Of a DNA stretch of 64,000 nucleotides, positions 44,071 to 55,189 are shown piece by piece (position 1 is the first letter of the stretch; every line of letters starts with the position of its first letter). The notes beneath the pieces were generated by a model, which was given only the letters and a program-made list of their open reading frames with translations, was not told where the DNA came from and did not search any database. Where the stretch lies: NCBI GenBank assembly GCA_951812925.1, contig OX638369.1:19931329-19995328 (forward strand), read 5' to 3'. The stretch is from Calliopum simillimum. Lineage: Eukaryota; Arthropoda; Insecta; Diptera; Lauxaniidae. The position numbers were made by a program, and so were the translations under genes.

Positions 44071-46789
44071 AAGAAAAAATAAAGAAAAAAGTTGAATTGA
44101 TTTTCAGTCGATGACTTAGCACAACCAAAACCAGCGAGACAATAACAATTACTTGGTGTGTCACTTGCCAAACGCTACCAACACGTCGTCCTCTGTGTTC
44201 ATGGCGGTGGCCCTAGCGCATTCATTTAGCCAGCCAACATATGTTGCCCAAGTTGGTAGTTGGTCCGTTTTAAATGACTGCACATGAATTTAGGTATCCT
44301 GAACTCAACTGATGGCAAGAGGCAAGAGATTGTGGCATCGGTTGCAGTAGCAGCACACTGTTTTTTAATTGAAAATGTGAAAAAAGGATGTTGAAAAAAT
44401 TTATATTCCTTTCTTTAGTGGCAAAAATACAGATGGAGCTAGATTTTTTTTTTTTTTTTTTTTTTTTTTCATCGACTTCATCACTTTGTCTGGCATAGTT
44501 ATGTGCGTTACTACTGCGTGAAGAATTGTGGTTTCCTTTTCCAATTAAGTAAATGAAAAAAAAAAAGGAGAAAATCGATTTTATCTAATGGAAAATATCA
44601 TAATATTGGCAACTGATTTCGAATTTAGTGAGTAATCAATTTGATGATTCGATATTTCCCTTGTTTTTATTAGATATATGGACTGAACTCTTTGCTGAAG
44701 TTAAACGATGAAATCATCGGAACTCAGCGCTGAATTTATATACTCAATTTTTTTTTCAAATCTATGAAAAATTACGTAGATTCAAAGGCTGTTTCATAAG
44801 AACCCTGGTCCTATTTCGAAAAAGGGATCTGATGTCAAAAGTCACTGGAACATCCTTTTCCTAACCTGTCAAAAGCTACTGTGATTTTTAAGTCATCACT
44901 AACCAATACGCTGCAGTGTAAAAAAGAGTTAACTTTCTCTCAAATTCCATACCAAAATCACAACGCTAAGCACATATCATAAACATAATGTTGCTTAATG
45001 TCTTCAATTTGATCAAAAATCGATAACAATGGATACAATGAAAAATTAGCATACTTATCATAATCCACACGCGTAAGGTATTGACAAAACTTTGGCACCA
45101 TCTGTGCAAACAACACATAACAAATGAGAGAAATCTTGACAAGTTTATCAAACAACAACATTTTAGAGAAAACTGAATCAGTTGGACTGATACAGATTCT
45201 TTGTAAAGTATGCTCCAGACTATTTAGTTTACCGCAATAGGTAAAAAATGATATCGACAATTATAGAAAAAATCAGAAGAAATCAATATACGTACGTATA
45301 AGACACATGGAATTGAGAATCATCGAAATTTTCGATAAAGTCGCCGAATGACGGAATATTTGAAACAAAATCGACAAAAATCGCAAGGTATCAAAAGATA
45401 ACAGAAAAAATTTAGATTCTAAAAAGTATCAAAAAATATTAGAGATGAATAATTTATAATAATTTACGAAAATACATTAAAAATTTAAAAACATATTTAA
45501 AAAGACAACGAATAAAATCAAAAAATCAGCAATCATCGAAAAAATCTAAATTTATTGGAAAACTGACAAAAATCTAAAATTATTGCAAACATCGACAATA
45601 ATAATATTATAATCATCAAAATAGTTCATAAAACTACAAATTGGTTGTAACGTTTTCTACATAAATCCAAAAAAAAAAAAAAACCGAAAGTATCGATAAG
45701 AATTTGAAAGGTCGTTTAACATAAAAATCATAAATAATATTGAAAAGTATCGACATTTTCGAAAAATCTTTAAAAGACAAAATACATTGAAAAGTTTCCA
45801 AATATGTCTAAAACCTAACATGGAAAAATCGAAAAAGTATAAATACACAGAAAATCATCAAAATATTTAATAAGTACCACACATCATTGTACTATTGAAA
45901 AACATCTAGAAATTCAATATTATCGAATTTCGAAGAAGTCAGTAACAATCAAACTGTGTCCAACTATCCAAAAGTATCGAAATACTCTGTAAAATGCACA
46001 TAAAGTCAAAAGAATATATCGTTCTGTAATCCTTAGTGGGTACCTTGGGCAAATATAAATCATTTCCAACGATCGCTATCATCTGCGGTTCTTGTACTTA
46101 CTTCTCCAACAACCTTTTTGAAGTGACTTTGGATATACAAATTTCTCTGCTACATCTCTGAGCAAGCGCGAACTTTGATTGGAGTTGTTTTGCTTCTTAG
46201 ATAAATTAATCAATGCCATCGTTTCCCGCCTTAAGAACACTGCACAACGATTTTGACGATTTTGAAAACCGCAAGAGTTTTGAAAGTGGTTTTTGTGTAT
46301 TGTATTTATTTTATCACGAATACGCTATTTGTTTTTTGGGGTCAGGTCAGATTTTCTGTAAAACCGGCTTAGGAGCCGGTGATATTACTTCCCTGCAGGA
46401 CCACGCACTATTCCAAAACTTTTTTGTAAACTACTACATGGGGGCAGCCGACTAGTCCAAATTCTGGTTACATATAAAGTTCTATTTACGTTTTTTATTG
46501 TTTGTCATTAGACGTAGCCAGTTGACCCCTTATGCAATGCATTGAGACCTGAAAAGGGACAATTGTCTCATTAAGCATTACATTCGGATCAGAAAATTGT
46601 CAATTTTTTTTTTTTTTTTATATATAAATTTCAAAGAAATTAATTGAATTAATAAATTTTACACAAAAGCGTCAAAAGGTTTCATACACGAATGTGCTAT
46701 AGACTTTGTTTTATATTCCAACAATAAGATAAAATTTTTTTTTTTTTTTCCAAATTCATAATTAAATAACGAAAGATATAATTTTCTGG
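44071..46789. other. Non-coding; poly-T and AATCGAAAA low complexity
   Basis: Poly-T at 44,448-44,469. From 45,250 to 46,020 the sequence is a loose mosaic of ATCGAAAAA/TCGACAAAAATC words, reminiscent of the minisatellite at 22,827. A 100-codon minus frame (44,958-45,260) is the longest outside repeats; it resembles nothing that I can name and I do not call it. Nothing else recognised. Confidence 0.5.
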
Positions 46790-47215
46790 AAAACATTAAC
46801 CCATTACCTAAAACCGGTTTTTATGGGTCTTTTTCATCACATTTTTCAAAAACTGGACTCATAATGTCTAAAGGAATTCTACAAAAATATTCTACAAAAA
46901 TTTCAATAGGTTTCACCAAGATGAGAAATGCTTAAAACTTAAGAAAATGAGTTAAAAACCCAACCCAATATCTACTCCGTAATGTCTTTCTAACGAGCTA
47001 ATGATGATAAAAATCGAAGCTCTTTTCTTATTTATTTTTGATTTCTAATATCATCGGTTTCCAAATAAATTCTAAGCCGACTATACAGAGAAGCCTGACC
47101 TGTCGCAACAAAACGCATAGCATGTTCGTATTTAGGAGATAAAAGTACGCTAAAAAAATTTCAAAACTCTTTAGGTTATTTAACGGTTGTACAGCGTAAT
47201 CATGTCGTGCCTGGA
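46790..47215 (+). repeat. Interspersed repeat shared with 3.9 kb and 1.3 kb
   Basis: Opens TTAACCCATTACCTAAAACC at 46,798. It continues TTTTTCAAAAACTGGACTCA, ACTTAAGAAAATGAGTTAAA, GATAAAAATCGAAGC and TTTCTAATATCATCGG in the same order as 3,925-4,400, fading after ACGGTTGTACAGCG (47,181). Confidence 0.6.
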
Positions 47216-48574
47216 TTAGATTCGGCTTCATACTTCTAGACTACATATTTGCTTAAAGATTTATCAGACACAGTTTATTTTCGAAATAAAGTTATTTATT
47301 GTCGGACCAAGTACTAAGGCCGCAAAAGAGAAATTTTATTATGCCTTTTCACTGTCAAAAGAAAAATTTTTTTATATTAAATGAATTAATTTTTTCACTT
47401 TCATTTTTAAAGCTCATAATTTTTAGTTATCTGGACCAATTGTTCGTTCAACATCTCGCAGTCTGGGGCCTCCTTTACACTGCTGCCTCCGTACAGTAAA
47501 ACTTTATAGACTTAAAATGCACCTCCATGCCTACGGCCACACAGTCAGGTGAGCGTGTAAGTGAGTGAAGGCTTAAAGTGTGATTACCTATTTGTGTCAC
47601 GTGCAATTTACAAGAGAGAAAACACAGAGCAGCGGAAGAAGCAACATACACGGCTGCTGCTGCTGCCACTGACGCATTTGTGCCGAAACTTCATTGTCAC
47701 ATTTGCAACGAGTAAGTGTTAGGGATTTACTGGCAAAATAGCTATTCCATGCATACATCCTTCATTGTAAGTGAGAGTTTGAATATGTGAATATGCATAC
47801 GAAAATGTGAAATAAACTGGGAATGTGTGAGTAACTGAGTGTGTGCATGCAAGGCATGTTGGCAACATCAAACTGCCTGTGACAGAGTCACATGTACACA
47901 TAGATATGAAGTAGGTGCTTCTTATATGTATGTATAAGTTAAAGAAGAATGAAAGTAGAGATGAGACGTGCAAAACCAAACGGATGTTGCGCGAGACGAA
48001 CGTCGTCGAGCGATGGTAGCGGCGTTGAAGCACAGCCAAACACGCACACAAACGCAGCGCAAACACTCTTGAAAATCTTGAGTTGTGCTTTTTCAGTAAA
48101 TTATATCAACAGAGTAGAAATCATGTCGTCCTTGCTGCTGTTGCTCTTGCAGTCAATCAGGCTGTTCGTTTACTCCAAGTTTTTGCATAAAACGCACGTA
48201 AACGAGAGCTTTTCGGGTGAAAACTTACAAAAACTTGGAGTAAACGAACAAACTGAATGTGTGAGTTAAAGTGACAGTGTGCGCACAGTGTTGTAGATTT
48301 TGCTTAGAGGGAATTGACACTTAAAACACTTTTTAAGTCAAAAATGCAATTGCAAACAAAATGTATGAAATGTTTTTTAAGTATCAAAAACTATGCAAAT
48401 GGAACTTTAACTCGCAATATTTCTTTTCCACCTGAACAAAATGCTTCATGAGGAGCTCTCACAAATTATTTCGACAAAACATCATTTGGTGTAATCTGGT
48501 ATCTGGTTGGTTTTGGTAATCCTGGTACTTGCAATTTCGACGCGCAGATATAAGCATTTGCATTGATAGCGTAT
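47216..48574. other. Non-coding, fairly unique sequence
   Basis: CTGCTGCTGCTGC (47,655) and a CACAAACGCAGCG-type stretch. The plus frame at 47,949 and minus frame at 47,719 overlap and are unrecognised. Confidence 0.5.
48158..48255. repeat. Short foldback (98 bp)
   Basis: CAGGCTGTTCGTTTACTCCA..AGTTTTTG is mirrored by CAAAAACTTGGAGTAAACGA..ACAAACTG. The inner AACGAGAGCTTTTCGGGTG adds little pairing. It is hAT-like in its CAGGCTG terminus, but no duplication is visible. Confidence 0.55.
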
Positions 48575-49100
48575 TATACCATTGGGGGCGTGGCTCCACC
48601 CACTAAAAACTTTATAATCATTTTATCGTTCCTTAGTGCTAACCTTTTGTCCATACCAAATATCATAAAAAACGATGAAGTGGCTTGGGCGATTGGAAAT
48701 TTTTATATATATTTGGGTGTGGCACTACCCACTGAAAAACATAATGGTCATATCATCGTTTTTTAGTACTAACCCTATCTTCATTTCAAATCGATGCAGT
48801 GGCTTAGAAGTAACAGCTTTTTTTACATACAGGGGCGTGGCACCGCCCACTGAAAAACGTAATGGTCATGTTATCGTTATTTAGTGCTAATCCTATCTCC
48901 ATACCAAATTTCATAAAAATCAATGCAGTGCTTTAGACCTGAGTGGTTTTTTCCATTTAGGGCGTGGAACCGCCCACTAAGAAACATATAAGTAATTTTA
49001 TCGTTCTATCTAAAAAAAGTTTCGTAAAAATCGATGCATTGACTTAGCTGTGAGAGCATTTTTTCTATTTAGAGGCGTGGCACTGCCCACTTTAAAAAAA
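48575..49100 (+). repeat. Five ~115-129-bp GGCGTGGC tandem units
   Basis: Heads GGGGGCGTGGCTCCACCC (48,585), TGGGTGTGGCACTACCC (48,714), GGGGCGTGGCACCGCCC (48,832), GGGCGTGGAACCGCCC (48,960) and AGGCGTGGCACTGCCC (49,074). Each is followed by ACTGAAAAACATAATGGTCA..TTATCGTT..TAGTGCTAA and a CCATACCAAATTTCATAAAA block. Each head is itself a small palindrome (GGCGTGG..CCGCCC). Similar arrays at 56,735 and in the DINE-like elements suggest a related central-repeat family. Confidence 0.8.
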
Positions 49101-49691
49101 GTATATATAATCTTATTCACTGGTCCTCCTCACAATCTTTCCAACAAAAAAAAAAGAAAAGACAGATCAGTTGAGATTTAGGTATAGAAACAGGGACTGA
49201 ACCGATTTTGTTTGCGAAAAGTTTCAAAAATATTAAAGTATTGTGGTTGTTGTAGACGCTGCGATTAGCTCAGTGGTTTTGAATCTAGTTACCATCTACT
49301 GGTACGTGTTCCATCTATATTCACCATTTTGCGCAACAAAGCTTTAGTTTCTTCGAGAACATGCTTTCTTTTTAACCTCTTTTAAGCTATTTCTTTTTGA
49401 CTCTACATTATTGTTTCTTCCGAATTCACTAGAATGAAACAGGTCCTATTCATGCTTAGATCAAAATAGGCATGCAATTATCATTTCATCTGCGCTGATT
49501 CCGATCTATGCATCGCAGTTCTCGTACCTGGATATGTATTGGGAGTATTGCCGAAATCATTCCGCTTGTATCTTTAAATAGTGGATAAATTGATCCTGAG
49601 GAAGGTTTTATTTATGGCACCCGATAAAGTCCAACTTAGGAGTCTGAATACATTGCGTGAAACTCTATAATGTGCACCAGTTTCCTGTGTT
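49101..49691. other. Non-coding; contains a tRNA A-box look-alike
   Basis: GCGATTAGCTCAGTGGTTTT (49,260-49,279) resembles the D-arm of a tRNA, but no matching acceptor stem or proper T-arm follows, so no tRNA is called. Nothing else recognised. Confidence 0.45.
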
Positions 49692-49695
49692 TTAG

Positions 49696-49834
49696 CCCTT
49701 TAACGACCAGGTCTAAAAACGCGTAGCAATTATAGAGAAACAATTTGTCAAAATCGATAGAATGGGGCCTAGCAAAACTTCCATGCAAGCAAATGAGATG
49801 TTAGACAACATACTTCCCTTAAGTCGTTAAAGGG
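49696..49834. mobile_element. piggyBac-like MITE, copy B (139 bp)
   Basis: CCCTTTAACGACCAGGTCTA..TTAAGTCGTTAAAGGG. The right flank is TTAA (49,835-49,838) and the left flank is TTAG (49,692-49,695), a one-base decay of the TTAA duplication. Its length is identical to copy A at 2,673. Confidence 0.75.
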
Positions 49835-49838
49835 TTAA

Positions 49839-52464
49839 GAAGCTTATGATTATTTGAAGCAAAATTTTGATCGTTCGAGACTCTAAAAGAAACCAATAAT
49901 TAAAAAACCTCTTAACGCTTGACTTTTCAAACACAGACATTTATACATACCACTGTGCAACATCCCTTTGGGTGACAAACACATACTAAAATACAGTAGT
50001 CGCAGTGACAACAATCTCCAACACTCATGGCGGAAGGCATTATACCCTCAATGTCCCAAAGTTGTGTTGGCAAACAACTAAATCATTTGGTTGCCAAAAT
50101 TAGGTAAAAGGAAATGATGAAGGAGCAGCAGCAGAAGCGCAAGAAGATGAACTGCTTTGTGAACACGTTCGTTCGTTTGTTGGGAACATGATGTACGTAT
50201 TCCTTTACGTAGCCTGGGATTTCGCAAGAAGATTGAACACAATGCAAATGATGCCAAACATAAATTTACGACTACAAGACATTTAAGGTTGGTAGGTAGC
50301 TACTCATACTTCATACTCGTATTCACAAGTATGTTAAGTAGTTTACAAACTTTTGTTTAATGCAACAAAATGTTCAAAATTTTATGTAATTAAAATTTCA
50401 GCAAATACCTTCATCATCTCTGTAAAGTTTTGAATTTTCAGCAAAGTATGGGTAATTGGTCAAAATTGCAATAAAGTTGCCATTGCGTTAAATTGCATCA
50501 CTTCTGTTGTGAATTTGACAAAGCCGTCTATTATGTTGCAATTGGGAAACACATTCGGTATCAATATTGTGTAACGGCTTACTTAATAACGTGATATTGT
50601 CCGTCACACCTGCTTGACCTCAAACGAGGTGTAAACACACGAAACAATTTAATATCCTTGTTTACAGCTAAATGTGTAACGCTCACAAATGTGCAACCGC
50701 AATTAAGTCAGCGGTTCAATAACGATTATTGGCGCGGCCTTTATACGCTCACTTGTTTGGTTATGTCCTGGAGATATGTGAGTGGAGTATCAATTCGTAA
50801 AGCACTCAAATGGTACAGTGGCCCTAGTGTATATTTGCTTATTATGGTTCAGAGTTATATTAAGGTTATTACGAATATAAGTTCTTAAATATTTACATAC
50901 CTTTTACTTAAAGCTATCCATCTGCCTTGATACAGAGCGATTTAAAGAACAAAAACATCACCGGCTGCCACTTTGCAAAGAGATTTTTTAGTCTGATTTT
51001 TTCCAAAATATTTGATTGCATCAATTTTATAATTTAGTTCAAATCTGATTTTGGTTTCACTTTTCTAGCTTAAATTTTATACCCTATGCAGGAGGTTAGG
51101 ACATACTACACCCTAGCTCCGTTGATCCACTGTGACACATTCTTTTGATACACTTAATACCAATAATAACCTAAGCTCGTGTTCTGTGTGCGCGCTTTGA
51201 GAAAAGTTGCGCTCAAAGCAACTCTTTAGCTTTAAAACTGTTTAGAACGATTTGTATGAAAAAAGCGCAATGCGATCATAGTGAAAGCGTTACAATGCTA
51301 GAACTGTAGCGTTATGGAGCTATGGTAGTGCGTAAGCAGAGCCGATAATTTTTTCACATCCTCTTTTTTTGTTCGAAGCATATTTTTGTGTGGAGATCAA
51401 CAGCCAATCAGTGTCAGAGATTTCGGCCTGGTAAACCCTCTAAAAGGCATCGAGAAGGAAGCATACTTTCATACAGAGCACTTTTGAGATGTACATGCCT
51501 TGGTTGCAGTGTCCATGACTCTATTGACCGCAAGTCAAAACTTTTCAGATAACTATAAGATCAAGACATTGCTTTTTCTTTTATTTCAGTCCTCAGCTAA
51601 GCGAAAATAATACTTTTTGATTACTAGAATCGAAAGATTTGGTGAAATAATCTTATCTCCCTAATGATATTTTTTTTTTTTTGATATATTTTTTTCTTAA
51701 CTTTGCTCCTCAAAATAGTACTAACAGCCTAAAGAGAGGATTGAATTCTTTTCCAAGAATATTAACATATTTAACCTCACTCATATTGAAAATATCTATG
51801 AGATCCTTGACGTTAAAATGTAATATTAACTTTAGTGTTTTAAGAAAAAATTACGGAAGGCAAATCGTTCTGTAATCTTTAATGAGATTTATACGGATGT
51901 TAAAAAACAAAGTTTATATTTTTTTAGCTTTCTCGTAAACGCAACGAATCGGAGGGATGGACATGAGGGGTGTATCAAACCGTAGCCTTACTCTTAGAAT
52001 TAAGTCGCTAAGGAGTGTTCCTCGAGGCCGGCCGGCGCGTTGTGCCTGCGAGAATTTTACAAAAACGGTGGTTCAGCGACTGTCGCGCAGAATACTCGAG
52101 GCTTTCGGCACTTAAATGAAGCGCCTAGTATACATCTCTTTCAAAAATGAGTAAAGAAGTTTAAGAAGATTGGTAAAAACTAATAATAGAACAACTAAGA
52201 TCTTCAAGAGTGGCAGAAAACGTGCCAAGTCTTAACCAGTCGAATCGTGACTATCAGAACTTTTCAATTCAGAAGGGCAAAAGTGCTTCAAATGTGCCTA
52301 AATCGTCATTGCACCATATTGTACACAAAGCTGCAACACTATAAGATCCAATTGGTAACGAGTGATCCAATAAGAGCTCTCTACATTGTTTTCTATATAA
52401 AATACATAAAAATCAATGTATTGATGCAAATCTTTATTTGGAATGATAGTTCGGTTTCTACAAC
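49839..52464. other. Non-coding stretch
   Basis: Mostly AT-rich. A GC-richer patch GAGGCCGGCCGGCGCGTTGT (52,024-52,043) lies next to GTGGTTCAGCGACTGTCGCG (52,069), possibly part of an old insertion. The plus frame 52,247-52,579 overlaps the tail of the mariner on the other strand and is not a gene. Confidence 0.45.
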
Positions 52465-53467
52465 TCAATGTTCAAAAATTATTTTGCTTAAATGTTCCCC
52501 ACGACTAGCTCTTAAATGGTTTATTCAGTGGGTACAATTTTCGCCAGCTTTTTCGAGGATATCGGCCGGTATTTCCTGAATAACAAGAGTTATGTTGGTT
52601 TTCAAAGCGTCAATAGTTTCGAGTTTGTCAGCATAAACAAGTGATTTAACATATCCCCAAGAAAAGCAGTCCAGTGGCGTCAAATCACATGATCTTTGTG
52701 GTCAATTAACAGAAGCATTTCTTGGGATGATGTTTTCATCGAATGTTTCCCTCAATAAAGCGATTGTTTCTCCAGCTGTATGGCATATTGCGCCATCCTG
52801 TTGAAACCAGAAGTCGGCTACACTAATATCCTGAATTTTTGGCGATCACTATTGACCGTTACATCCGCATTTTTGAAGAAATACGGTCCGATGATGCCTT
52901 CTGCCCATAAACCACCCCACTACCCCAAACAGTACATTTATCGAGATACATTGGAAGCTCTTGGATTGCTTCTGGTTGTTTATCGGCCCAAATACGGCAA
53001 TTTTGCTTGTTGACGTACACGTTCAACCAGAAATGATCATCGTCGCTAAAAACAATTTTTCGATAAAATAATGGATCAATTTGAAAATTTTGTTAGGCCC
53101 ATAAACCGCAATTAAAACGTACACCAAGATTAGTTGGCTTTGATTCTTTTAAAAACTGTATTTCATAAGCCTTCAAACCAAGATCACGCCTCAAGATACG
53201 CCACAATGATCCATAAGAGATGCACTTAGCCTGAGATTGGCGACGAATGGAATGTTCACGATTTTCACGAACACGCTCTGTTACTGCAGCAATATTTTCT
53301 AAATTACTTCGAAATTTGGTGATGATGTTACGAATAGTGCGCTCAGTTGGACGTTCATAATGACCAAAATGATGTTGAATAACTCTATAACATTCTCTTA
53401 CTGATGACTGATTTTGGTAGAAAGTTTCCACAATTAATAAGCTTTTTTCAGGAGTAAGTCAATTCAT
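52465..53467 (-). pseudogene. Mariner transposase, DD41D (rosa-type), inactivated
   Basis: Nearly full length (about 334 codons). The N-terminal helix-turn-helix region reads LTPEKSLLIVETFYQNQSSV, RECYRVIQHHFGHY and PTERTIRNI. A linker SIRRQSQ..SYGSLWRILRRDLGLKAY follows. The catalytic core gives VFSDDDHFWLNVYVNKQNCR, FWFQQDGAICHTA and CDLTPLDCFSWGYVKSLVYA. The second and third Asp codons are at 52,797-52,795 and 52,671-52,669, that is 41 residues apart in one frame, giving DD41D, first described from a Ceratitis element named rosa. A stop follows the presumed first two codons (ATG AAT TGA). More stops and frameshifts lie near 53,095, 52,900 and 52,710. The final stop is 52,465-52,467. It is dead. 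Terminal inverted repeats were not identified. Confidence 0.85.
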
Positions 53468-53654
53468 GATTGAGTCGTATTGAATACTGAAAACAAACGT
53501 CATATGGACGAACCATTTTGCACATAATAGCTGTCAAAACAACCCAGTTGAAAAAGGGACCTCGTACTGGATCACCATTTACAAGAATTAAAGCCTCAGA
53601 ATGCCAGTCAAGTGCAAGACTTCGTAAACATTGAGCGTTTTTCAACATAAATTG

Positions 53655-53878
53655 GTTCTGATTTAACCTATATGGAGTTTATCCTGTGGAGTTCTCTCAA
53701 ATCTAAAGTTTACGCCAAAAGACCAACTTCTCTGATGTGTTCGAAAGAATATATCGATCACATAATGCCAGTCAATACTGGACTCTGTCGAGCCGTCATA
53801 AGAAATTTTAGTGCTCGAACGAATAAGTGCCATGACTGTGAGGGTTTACTTTTGGACGATAGCATTTTTGAGAAATAA
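53655..53878 (+). pseudogene. Second mariner transposase C-terminus, opposite strand
   Basis: The plus frame reads DLTYMEFILWSSLKSKVYAK, then RPTSL, a diverged stretch, and LCRAVIRNFSARTNKCHDCE followed by GLLLDDSIFEK and a TAA. This is the DLTPxDFFLWGxLKSKVY..RVIxNFxxRVNxCxxxxGGHLxDIIFxK ending of mariner-type transposases. It differs enough from the neighbouring minus-strand copy to be another family. AACATAAATTGGTT just upstream may preserve NINW. TTTATTTTGGGACACC (about 53,966-53,982) downstream may be its terminal repeat. The N-terminal two thirds are missing. Confidence 0.65.
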
Positions 53879-54919
53879 TTTCCTAAATTGCGTACTCTTA
53901 TAAATAATAAACACATTTTCGATAGATTGCTTACTTTTTATTAATTGGTCCACTAAATATAAACTTTATTTTGGGACACCTTGTAGTTTTATTTGGAAAC
54001 CAGCCCAAGTTTTCTCGTGAAATGTTGGTAAGCCAGGGCGTAATACATAAGTCGCGCCAATAATTTCATCCATTTTTGCAGTATTGGACTAGAGATAGTG
54101 GAATCAAATACTCTAGCATATACTTCAAAACGTTATACTGACAGAATTAAACGGAATTTAATAGTTTCGTATGAAATGCATGGTCAGGCTAAAGAGAAGA
54201 CAATCTAACTTTTTTTCTAATTGTTATGCCCAAATTCAGCTTATTTTTGAAATAATAAAAAATTTCATTGCAAGGCCAGTACAAAATAAACATTTTTTAA
54301 AAAATTTTCCCAATTTAAATTCAATTTACTTTTTCGCTATTTACTATAATGGTCCATTGGGTATTCACTGACTACTATGGTAGCAAACCAACTAGCCCAG
54401 TCAATTTTTGTACCCTCCCTGCCTTCTGCCTCCAAATAGCGCGCTAGCAACTTGCTCGCGCATGGGAGCAACACATAAAATTCAGGTCACTTTCAACAAT
54501 GAAAATGCGTTTGTACGACAACGACGACTCAAAGCAGAAATTGATTGAGTAAACAGTGGAAAGTCGTTAGTTTTCTTTTCATTGTATTGAAAACTCAAAA
54601 GGAAACTCCATTGTGCATGTGTGTTTGTACGAAAGCATAGCGTTTTCGCCATTTGCCTTTGACAACTGCGCGTAGTTTCGAAATAAATGGTTTTAAAAAA
54701 AAAAATCAGCCACAACACACACGACACAACTCAAATCACACAACTGGGACGCGTGTATAGCGGAGCATACTGTATAGTAGAGCCAACAGGATACGTTCAA
54801 GTTTTTCCAACAGCAATTTCATGGATATTGCAATGCATGCAGCGCTCAAATGTGACAATTTAGTGGTTATTCCAAATGCAACTGAACATAGAACATTAGT
54901 TGCGTTTAGAAGTTTTTGC
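53879..54919. other. Non-coding stretch
   Basis: No gene. CGTTTGTACGACAACGACGA and AAAAAAAAAATCAGCCACAA are the only notable words. Frames at 54,171, 54,482 and 54,736 are unrecognised. Confidence 0.45.
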
Positions 54920-55180
54920 ATAACTATTGCTGTCAAATTGAAATTCAGGAATTTATGCACCTTCTGAACACATGCCACTTCTCTCCAAATGCGATAAAAA
55001 TCAAAATAACCTATTATTGCTTAAAAATACTTTATTTGAGCACTTTCGGAAGTTGTAAACTCAAAACTGTTGAATAATCGTTATAAAACATCACAACTTC
55101 TGAACGAGACCAATAAGTTTCAGAATTTCGTACAAATTGTAGTTCATGGTGCTATTTTTACTCACTATTCGAAGTAATAA
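54920..55180 (+). repeat. CTTCTGAAC repeat, single copy
   Basis: TTTATGCACCTTCTGAACAC (54,951) and ACAACTTCTGAACGAGACCA..AGTTTCAGAATTTCGTACAA (55,091-55,135) match the array at 58,790-59,400 in order and orientation. Confidence 0.55.
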
Positions 55181-55189
55181 GCGTAATAA

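Noticed and set aside
44958..45260. 100-codon minus frame as a membrane-protein exon
   Set aside because: Longest non-repeat frame, but no motif, no splice sites in convincing positions, and located in low-complexity AT-rich DNA.
49259..49330. tRNA gene suggested by TTAGCTCAGTGGTT
   Set aside because: Only a D-arm-like word is present. No complementary acceptor stem and no proper T-arm follow at the right spacing.
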